Source: an uncultured Bacteroidia bacterium (lineage in GTDB: Bacteria > Bacteroidota > Bacteroidia > Bacteroidales > UBA932). Taken from it: a stretch of DNA of 11,761 nt. Of this stretch, positions 6,193-11,761 are shown piece after piece. The notes beneath the pieces are model-generated. The model did not search any database, was not told where the DNA came from, and was given only the letters and a program-made list of their open reading frames with translations. The DNA is taken from positions 1-11,761 of the forward strand of contig CADBPH010000171.1 in assembly GCA_902796455.1 (NCBI GenBank), given 5' to 3'. Both the position numbers and the translations under genes were made by a program. Every line of letters starts with the position of its first letter. Positions within the stretch are counted from its first letter, which is position 1.

Positions 6193-7777
6193 GGTTGTTC
6201 AGTTTTTCCATTCTCAGCAAGGTCTGGATCGAGGCGACGCAGCAATTGATCCAGAAAAAGGTATTGTATTCTTTCTGCTTTCCGCGGAATTCCAGCAAAG
6301 TGGGAATCCGGCCGGTAATCGGGTCCTGGACGATGGTCAGGTTGTCGATGAGCGCTTTCCCTTTTGCCAGGGCGAGGCGGTCGCCGGTGGCTTCGTACAG
6401 GGACAGGTAGGCATTGGCGACATTGCAGGAACTGTTGTCGACGGCCATTTCATATTTATACTGTTCGAAAACGCAGGGGGCGCAGAAAGGTTTGATGCCG
6501 TCTTTGTTCGGGAGAAAGTCCCAGTGGACGAATTGGTCCTCGCTCAGGCGGATCAGGTCGACGGCGTCGGCCAGGTCCTCCGGCGAAACCGTATCCTTGT
6601 CCAGCAAATATTGGGCGTAAGGTGCTGCCGTACAGTTCGTCAGGTTTTCATACATGTGCAGGCCGAGGACGGAAACATCTTCGAACTGGCCGGTGAGATT
6701 GAAGGTAGTGATGGCGACTTTCCGCATCCACTCCTCCGCCTTCCGGCGCATGGGGGTGTAGTCATGGATCTGGTAGTCGCGTTCCAGGCGCTGGATGAGC
6801 GAGACAAGCGGTCCGAGCATCGCTCCGACATCGTTGACGGGCTCTCCTGTCATGAAATCCACTTTGATGGGGAGAGAACCGTCCTCCCGCTGGAGCCGGC
6901 GCAGGGTCTCCATGATGCCCAGGGCACGGTCCATGTATTGTTTCTCGCCGGTCGCATCGTACAGGGTGAGGAAAACGCCGGCAGCCCGGCATCCTTCCAT
7001 GGTCATGGTCTTATTCTTATTTTCCTCGCGTCCCGAATAGACAAGGTCCTGGTAATACGTGGGCGGGAACCATGCCAGGGGCACATCTGCCGGCCGGCTC
7101 TGGGCGATCAGGAATGCGGCCGCGTTCCGTGCCCGCTGCAGCGCCTCCTCCCTCCGGGCGGGAATCTCGCGGGCGACAATGCATTCGTTGAGGATGGTCG
7201 CCCCGATGATTTTCGTGGCGTAGGTATTCAGGTGATAGCTCATGTCCGGCTCCGTATGGTCGCTCCAATACTGGACTGCGGGCATGTTGTGGATGAAGAA
7301 GGCCGCTTTGACGGCCGCTTCGCGGTAGGGAACCGTCGCTTCGGGATAGGGCCCCTGGAAGGGAAAATCCCGGAAGAACGTCCGCACACCGGCCGTGTCC
7401 AGGACTTCTCCGCTTTTTCGCATCGCCAGGACGCAGAGCCGGGTCTCTCCGACGGGAATGTCATTCCAGACGGGAGAAAGGGGGGCGTGGGGCGAGTCTG
7501 CCGTGAACGAGATTTCCCGGCCGTCCTTGTCCGTGATGACGAAACGGTACTGCGCGGCACCCTCAATTTCGCCGAAGTCGAATGCCGGAGCGTAGAGGAA
7601 TTTCTTCGCGTAGATGTTCCAATAAGGATTCCTTCCTTCATAGCCCGGCCGGAGCGGTTCCAGGTATTCCTCGGCTGCCTGGGCGTTGAGATCCTTGTAC
7701 CCGGGTTCTTGGGTGTGGTTCCGGCAGGCTGTGACCGTTAATGCCAGCATGCCGATCAGCAGGGCGTTACTTTTCAT
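6185..7777 (-). CDS. Lipoprotein with FN3-like domain and predicted alpha/alpha-toroid (six-hairpin glycosidase-like), copy 2
   Basis: I recognise the general architecture but not a characterised function. The 530-residue protein has a lipoprotein signal with lipobox VTAC, lipidated Cys18. A beta-rich FN3-like region follows (about 45-135: FLYAPAFDF, then PLSPVWNDIPVG), and then a long helical part (about 150-525) with the repeat rhythm of six-hairpin glycosidase-type proteins. Blocks shared with the neighbouring copy include FPPTYY (237-242), KTMTME (256-261), VDFMTGEPV, GQFED.SV.GL (363-372), LSEDQFVHW (411-419), CAPC (432-435), VDNSSCNVAN (446-455) and INCC (510-513). The conserved acids in QFED and EDQFVHW are candidate catalytic residues by inference only. 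Its ATG lies 11 bp inside the end of the upstream copy, and its stop overlaps the phosphatase start by 8 bp, so the three are probably co-translated. A glycan hydrolase, lyase or binding protein would all fit; residues after the lipid Cys are not clearly acidic, so surface export is unsure. Confidence 0.8.
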   Translation of the reverse strand: MKSNALLIGMLALTVTACRNHTQEPGYKDLNAQAAEEYLEPLRPGYEGRNPYWNIYAKKFLYAPAFDFGEIEGAAQYRFVITDKDGREISFTADSPHAPLSPVWNDIPVGETRLCVLAMRKSGEVLDTAGVRTFFRDFPFQGPYPEATVPYREAAVKAAFFIHNMPAVQYWSDHTEPDMSYHLNTYATKIIGATILNECIVAREIPARREEALQRARNAAAFLIAQSRPADVPLAWFPPTYYQDLVYSGREENKNKTMTMEGCRAAGVFLTLYDATGEKQYMDRALGIMETLRRLQREDGSLPIKVDFMTGEPVNDVGAMLGPLVSLIQRLERDYQIHDYTPMRRKAEEWMRKVAITTFNLTGQFEDVSVLGLHMYENLTNCTAAPYAQYLLDKDTVSPEDLADAVDLIRLSEDQFVHWDFLPNKDGIKPFCAPCVFEQYKYEMAVDNSSCNVANAYLSLYEATGDRLALAKGKALIDNLTIVQDPITGRIPTLLEFRGKQKEYNTFFWINCCVASIQTLLRMEKLNNHE

Positions 7778-9371
7778 TTTGCATCTTTTGGGTCAATTCA
7801 TGCATGCGCATCAGTGTTTTGACGTCGGCGAAGCAGCAGTTGATCGTGATTTTCCGCTTCATGTCCCGGGCTGCATTCCGGAATACCAGGGCGGTGGGCA
7901 TCATGCCGCTGGTCTGGTTCTGGACAATCGTCAGGTTGTCGAGGAGGGCTTTGGCCTTTTCGAAAGCGAGCCGGTCTCCGGTCAGTTCGTAGTACGAGAG
8001 CAGGGGGTTGGCGACATTGCAGGAACTGTTGTCGATGGGTGTTTCGTACTTGTATTGTTCATGGACGCAGGGCGCACAGCGGGTGCGGATGCCGTCGGGA
8101 CCGTAAGGATAGGCCCAGTGCACGAACTGGTCTTCGCTCAGGCGCATCAGGTCCCGGGCGTCGGCGATGTCTTCTTCCGTGGGATGATCCTTGGTCAGCA
8201 GATAGTCCGCGTAAGGGGAAGCGGTGCAGTTGGTCAGGTTCTCATAGGGTTCCAGCCCCATGACGGAGGTGTCCTCGAACTGTCCTTCCAAGTCGAAATC
8301 GGCCAGCGGGACCGCGCGCATCCATTTTTCTCCGGCGGCGGCCATGTCCTGGAATTCCGTGAATCCGTATTGTTTCTGCAGCCGGCGCAGGAAATTCAGG
8401 AGCGGATGCAGCATCGCATTGGCGTTGTTGACGGGCTCACCGGTGTAGAAATCCATCTTGATGGGGAAAGAGCCGTCCGGACGCTGCAATTTCCGGTATG
8501 TCCGGGCGATGGTCAGCGCCCTGTCCAGCCATTCTTTTTCTCCGGTGAGGTCGTACATGTCGAGGAAGGCCGGTCCGGCGCCCTTGGCGGCTTCCATTGT
8601 CATGGTTTTACCCCGGTGTTCCTCTTTGTCCTGGAGTTTGCCTTTGTAGTAGGTCGGCGGAAATCCTGCCAGCGGGGCATCTGCCGGCTGGCTTTGGGAG
8701 ACCAGGAAAAGCGCGGCGCCCCGGGCGATGGCCAGCGCCTCCTCCCGGCGATGGGGCAATTCCCTGGCAATCAGGCATTCATTGCTGACGACGGCGCCGA
8801 TGACTTTGCATGCGCAGGAGAAATGTTCATAATTCTCCAGGTCGGGTTCCATATCCACGGCGAAACGTTGGACATAGGGCAGGGTATGCAGGTACAGCGC
8901 CGCTTTCAAAGCCGCTTCCCGGTACGGGACGACCGGTCCCGGGTAGGGACCCTGGAACGGATAGTCTCTGAAGAATTTCCGCGTTCCGGCCGTGTCCAGG
9001 ACGGCTTTGTCCCGGCCGAGGGCGAGGACCGTCAGCTCCGTATCTCCGACCGGAATGTCATTCCAGACGGGGCTGAGCGGACGCCAGGGAGCATCTGCCA
9101 GGAAGGTCCATTCCGTGCCTTTCTCCAGGGACCGTACGACAAACCGGTACGTTTTTGCTCCTTCCACTTCTTTGAAGTCGAAGGCCGGCGCATAGAGGAA
9201 TCGCTTGGCGAAAACATTCCAGTAGGGATTCCGCCCTTCATACCCGGGCCGGAGCGGTTCCAGGTATTCTTTGGCAGCCCGTTCGTTCAGGGCTTCGAAC
9301 CGGTCCTTGGGCCGGCTGCATGCGGCCAGGAGCAGGGCGGTTGCCAGAAAGAAAAACAGTGTTCTTTTCAT
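7767..9371 (-). CDS. Lipoprotein with FN3-like domain and predicted alpha/alpha-toroid (six-hairpin glycosidase-like), copy 1
   Basis: A 534-residue tandem paralogue of the following gene. The start is taken at the ATG at 9371 because it gives a textbook lipoprotein signal (MKRTLFFFLATALLLAACSR, lipobox LAAC, Cys18); the longer open frame from 9428 would put 19 polar residues before it and run into the flippase gene. The FN3-like region covers about 45-135 and the helical part about 150-520. Aligned without gaps over residues 291-520, I count about 135 of 230 positions identical to copy 2. Seven cysteines outside the lipobox fall at the same number in both (199, 382, 432, 435, 451, 512, 513). 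The copies differ most near 241-255, 331-350 and 421-430, where specificity may differ. It lies 35 bases after the flippase stop, so it may be read from the polysaccharide genes or from its own weak promoter. Function unknown; glycan processing at the envelope is an inference. Confidence 0.8.
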   Translation of the reverse strand: MKRTLFFFLATALLLAACSRPKDRFEALNERAAKEYLEPLRPGYEGRNPYWNVFAKRFLYAPAFDFKEVEGAKTYRFVVRSLEKGTEWTFLADAPWRPLSPVWNDIPVGDTELTVLALGRDKAVLDTAGTRKFFRDYPFQGPYPGPVVPYREAALKAALYLHTLPYVQRFAVDMEPDLENYEHFSCACKVIGAVVSNECLIARELPHRREEALAIARGAALFLVSQSQPADAPLAGFPPTYYKGKLQDKEEHRGKTMTMEAAKGAGPAFLDMYDLTGEKEWLDRALTIARTYRKLQRPDGSFPIKMDFYTGEPVNNANAMLHPLLNFLRRLQKQYGFTEFQDMAAAGEKWMRAVPLADFDLEGQFEDTSVMGLEPYENLTNCTASPYADYLLTKDHPTEEDIADARDLMRLSEDQFVHWAYPYGPDGIRTRCAPCVHEQYKYETPIDNSSCNVANPLLSYYELTGDRLAFEKAKALLDNLTIVQNQTSGMMPTALVFRNAARDMKRKITINCCFADVKTLMRMHELTQKMQNEK

Positions 9372-9403
9372 CGATAGGTCTGGATGGCTATAAATCAGTT
9401 TTC

Positions 9404-9414
9404 TTGCTAAATAT
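9404..9414 (-). promoter_or_regulatory. Possible internal promoter box before the lipoprotein-phosphatase genes
   Basis: On the - strand this reads ATATTTAGCAA, 32 bases before the lipoprotein ATG and overlapping the flippase stop codon. The same 11 bases occur upstream of aqpZ (complement of 1171-1181), 28 bases before its ATG. It resembles the Bacteroidota -7 box with TTTA for TTTG. There is no -33 box at the right distance, so support is weak. Confidence 0.2.
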
Positions 9415-10864
9415 GGTTCTTCAGCCACGGTGTAATGCGCTCATCAAGCAACCGGACAAGATAGGTGTCGGGGAAAAACTTCCACAAAACCACGGCATAT
9501 ACCGCCGCGTACAGCCCGCCGATCATCAGGCATAGCCATACGGTGGTCATGGTATGGCAGAGGAGATAGAGCGGCAGGGCCGAGACCATCACCAGCAGGC
9601 AGATGAGCAGGGAAACCTTGAAGTATGCCCCATAGTTTCCGCCGATCAGCGGCTGAATCGTGATTTTCCAGAATAGGGGGTTGATCACAAAATTCAGGAT
9701 GAGCATGGACAGGGCGATGGCATTCATGCCGAACTGGGCTCCCAGATAGATGGCGATACCGGTGAAAACAATCCGGCAGATCGTCCAGTAAAAGCCGGAA
9801 TCCGTCCTGCCCATCGCAATCTGCAGGCTGCCAACCGGGTTGCCCGTCGTGTTGATGCCGTAAGTGAGGGAGATGAAAGCCAGCACCAGCGCGCCGTCCA
9901 GGTACTGGTCTCCATACAGGCATTTCAGAATTCCTGTCGCGAAAACGGCAATCAGGCAATACACCGGCATGTTCACGAGGGCAAGGGACTCCACAATGTC
10001 ATAGTACAACTGACGGATCCGATCCTTTTCTTTCTGGATGATGGCGAAGACGGGTGTCATCACCTTTGTCAGGATGGGGGTCACTGCGCCGTAAACGGCC
10101 ATCACCAGTTTCTTGCAGAGGGAGTAGACGCCGGTGACTTCTTTGCCGAGCGTTGCGCTGATGATCATGATGTCCAGTTCCCTAGCGAAGTAATCCAATA
10201 CCTGTGAGCCGATTGAAAAGACCCCGATCTTCAGGTAATCGTATGTTTCGGACAACTTGAAGTGGAAGGAGATGTTCCGGTCGTGATACAGGCCGATGCC
10301 GAGGAACAGCAAACCGGCCGATGCGGCGTGGAAGAGGTTGGCAAAGACCAGGCTGTATACTCCGCATCGCAGGTAAGCCAGTATGGCGGCCAGGACCATG
10401 GACAATACGGCTGTGATGATCTCGATCAGGGAGATGTATTTGAACCGCATTTTTTTCTGCTGGATGGTCCGGTGCTGGCTGCCCAGGGCGGAGAAGAAAA
10501 CCGTGAAACTCAGCAGGCAGAGGACTCTGACCAGTTCCGGTTCTTTGTAGGCCTTGGCCACGAGGGGAGCGCAGGCGCACAGGATGGCGGTCAGGAGTAT
10601 GCCCATGAGGATGTTCAGCCAGAAAAGCGAACTGTATTGTTTGGGCGTGGTGTCCTGTTTGTGCATGATACCTGCCGAGATTCCCAGGTCCAGGAAAATC
10701 TGGGTAAAGCCAAGGAAAAGGGTGGCGATTGCAACGATCCCGAAGTCGCTTTTTTCCAGGAAACGGGTCAGAATCGCTACCTGAAGGAGGGAGACGACGC
10801 TCCTGACAACGGTTGAGGCCGTTGTCCAGGCAACACCTTTTGCTGACTCTTTCAGTAAACTCAT
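9407..10864 (-). CDS. wzx: Polysaccharide flippase, Wzx/PST type (MOP superfamily)
   Basis: An inner-membrane protein of 485 residues, the usual flippase length, with about 12-14 hydrophobic helices along its whole length and no soluble domain. It would move lipid-linked oligosaccharide units from the cytoplasmic to the periplasmic face. The N-terminus (GVAWTTASTVVRSVVSLLQ, then ILTRFLEKSDFGIVAIA and FLDLGISAGIMHKQD) matches the WzxC/PST branch, in which R-L/F-x3-DFG and a D-G-x-x-x-A/G-x-I pattern recur. The start codon is four bases after the stop of the glycosyltransferase gene, so the two are surely one operon. The substrate glycan cannot be read from the sequence. A teichoic or O-antigen flippase of the same superfamily is the only realistic alternative. 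Confidence 0.9.
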   Translation of the reverse strand: MSLLKESAKGVAWTTASTVVRSVVSLLQVAILTRFLEKSDFGIVAIATLFLGFTQIFLDLGISAGIMHKQDTTPKQYSSLFWLNILMGILLTAILCACAPLVAKAYKEPELVRVLCLLSFTVFFSALGSQHRTIQQKKMRFKYISLIEIITAVLSMVLAAILAYLRCGVYSLVFANLFHAASAGLLFLGIGLYHDRNISFHFKLSETYDYLKIGVFSIGSQVLDYFARELDIMIISATLGKEVTGVYSLCKKLVMAVYGAVTPILTKVMTPVFAIIQKEKDRIRQLYYDIVESLALVNMPVYCLIAVFATGILKCLYGDQYLDGALVLAFISLTYGINTTGNPVGSLQIAMGRTDSGFYWTICRIVFTGIAIYLGAQFGMNAIALSMLILNFVINPLFWKITIQPLIGGNYGAYFKVSLLICLLVMVSALPLYLLCHTMTTVWLCLMIGGLYAAVYAVVLWKFFPDTYLVRLLDERITPWLKNHI

Positions 10865-10868
10865 AACG

Positions 10869-11761
10869 TCAGGACAGATAACATGCGGCCCAGTGCGGCA
10901 GCACGGCCGGCCAGGCGGTCAGGCCGGCCATTTTCTCGTGGTTGCCGGCGCATTTTTCTTTGTATTCGGGCAGATGGGTCAGGACCTCCGCAAGCTTGTG
11001 CGGAATGTCTCCGATGGTGGTCTTTATATAATATACATGGGCGTTGTCGAGCGGCACGTAGTTGAGCCACTCCCCGATAATCAGCACATTATTGCAGTAG
11101 AGATGCCCCTGCAGCGATCCGGAAAAGGCGTCCGTCTTCTGGATGTTCACCACCACGTCGGAGGCGAGCCGGACGGCCGCGATCTCTTCGGCAGGAAGGT
11201 ATTTGTCCAGGATGGTGTAGTGCACGCCGGCGGCATCCAGCGCCTGCCGCACCCGGGACAGGTATTCAGGCGTAGCACCATACGTCATGGGGAACAGGAA
11301 GGAACTGCGCTTTTTCAATTCTCCGGGCAGGCTGCCGATGGCCGCTGCGATGGCTGTCAGGTTCTGTCCCTCGGAGCCGTTGTATCCGCATGTGACGAGG
11401 AAGTCTTCCCCGGGAGAGAGCAACTTGTCCCGGAACGCTTTTACAGCCGTGCCCGGAAGCGCGTCAATCACTTCGAAATCAGAGATTCCCCAATAGACGT
11501 ACCGGACTTTGCTGTCGAATACAGTGGAATACTTCTCCACCAGCACTTCGTGCAGGTTTTCCGAACATTTGATATGCCGGCAATGCGCAAAGCCCCATTT
11601 TTTCTTTTCCAATGCTTCGTCCGTCGCCCGCATCAGGTCCGACCCCCAGAGCGTGATGTCAAACGCGATGCCCCGTTTCTGGCAGAACATCATATAGGGC
11701 AGATGCTTGAGCGTGAATACATGGAAGTCGACCAGGTCATATTGCTTCATCAGCGACTGCA
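10869..11761 (-). CDS. GT-B-fold glycosyltransferase, resembling TDP-Fuc4NAc transferases (GT56-like); N-terminus outside window
   Basis: A cytoplasmic or membrane-associated glycosyltransferase for the glycan that the adjacent flippase exports. The frame is open to the right edge (three sense codons precede the first ATG at 11750), and the visible 293 residues begin in mid-domain at LVDFHVFTLKHLPYM, so a substantial N-terminal part is probably missing. Visible marks, counted from that ATG, are ITLWGSDLMRA (32-42), then a nucleotide-domain loop LVTCGYNGSEGQN (118-130), and FLFPMTYGATPEYLSRVRQA (151-170). These follow the order and spacing of the WecF-type (GT56) pattern IWGADLY, GNSGDRSN and VPMGYPPNNEAYIEEVRQ as I remember it. 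The likeness is in layout, so the donor sugar stays open; a general GT4-type enzyme is the alternative. The stop is four bases before the flippase start. Confidence 0.75.
   Translation of the reverse strand, partial: QSLMKQYDLVDFHVFTLKHLPYMMFCQKRGIAFDITLWGSDLMRATDEALEKKKWGFAHCRHIKCSENLHEVLVEKYSTVFDSKVRYVYWGISDFEVIDALPGTAVKAFRDKLLSPGEDFLVTCGYNGSEGQNLTAIAAAIGSLPGELKKRSSFLFPMTYGATPEYLSRVRQALDAAGVHYTILDKYLPAEEIAAVRLASDVVVNIQKTDAFSGSLQGHLYCNNVLIIGEWLNYVPLDNAHVYYIKTTIGDIPHKLAEVLTHLPEYKEKCAGNHEKMAGLTAWPAVLPHWAACYLS

Noticed and set aside
6134..9377. Two long + strand open frames (535 and 563 codons) lying antisense to the lipoprotein genes, and similar ones antisense to ugd and the phosphatase
   Set aside because: They mirror the real genes frame for frame, have no recognisable domains or signal sequences, and are expected when G/C-rich codon bias removes stops on the opposite strand. 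The two here resemble each other only because the sense genes are paralogues.
9372..9428. Longer N-terminus for lipoprotein copy 1
   Set aside because: It would bury a perfect lipoprotein signal 19 residues inside and overlap the flippase gene; copy 2 also starts right at its signal.
1..11761. CRISPR arrays, insertion sequences, phage genes or toxin-antitoxin pairs
   Set aside because: No spaced direct repeats, terminal inverted repeats, transposase or integrase motifs, or small paired genes were found on either strand.

Overview
The window is a GC-rich piece of a Bacteroidota chromosome, most likely order Bacteroidales. The evidence is a TTTG-N20-TAnnTTTG promoter in front of the tRNA genes (the housekeeping promoter of this phylum), weak or absent Shine-Dalgarno sequences, tRNAs without an encoded CCA end, and two tandem lipoproteins of a Bacteroidota type. 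I cannot name the genus. I see no insertion sequence, phage gene, CRISPR array or plasmid function. The region looks like ordinary chromosome at the edge of a surface-polysaccharide locus.

Layout, left to right. (1) The 3' end of purC (purine synthesis, + strand) converges on an aquaporin Z gene (- strand); a perfect 14-bp hairpin between them can terminate both. (2) After an 88-bp divergent gap comes a + strand pair, manC-like mannose-1-phosphate guanylyltransferase and ugd UDP-glucose 6-dehydrogenase, making GDP-mannose and UDP-glucuronate. (3) A consensus promoter drives two tandem lysine tRNAs, UUU then CUU, followed by a hairpin. (4) A solitary beta-class DNA amino-methyltransferase follows on the + strand. 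(5) The rest is a compact - strand array. In transcription order it holds a glycosyltransferase cut by the right edge, a Wzx-type flippase, two tandemly duplicated lipoproteins (FN3-like plus predicted alpha/alpha-toroid) and a secreted histidine acid phosphatase. Junctions are +4 nt, 35 nt, an 11-bp overlap and an 8-bp overlap, so co-transcription and translational coupling are likely for the last three genes.

Working together: manC and ugd supply activated sugars, and the glycosyltransferase and flippase assemble and export a lipid-linked glycan. The three exported proteins at the end of the array probably act on a glycan or phosphorylated substrate in the periplasm or at the cell surface. 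That last link is inference. The best candidate for something undescribed is this three-gene exported module. Its two lipoproteins are about 59% identical over residues 291-520 by hand count and share seven cysteines at identical positions, but I cannot assign them a reaction.
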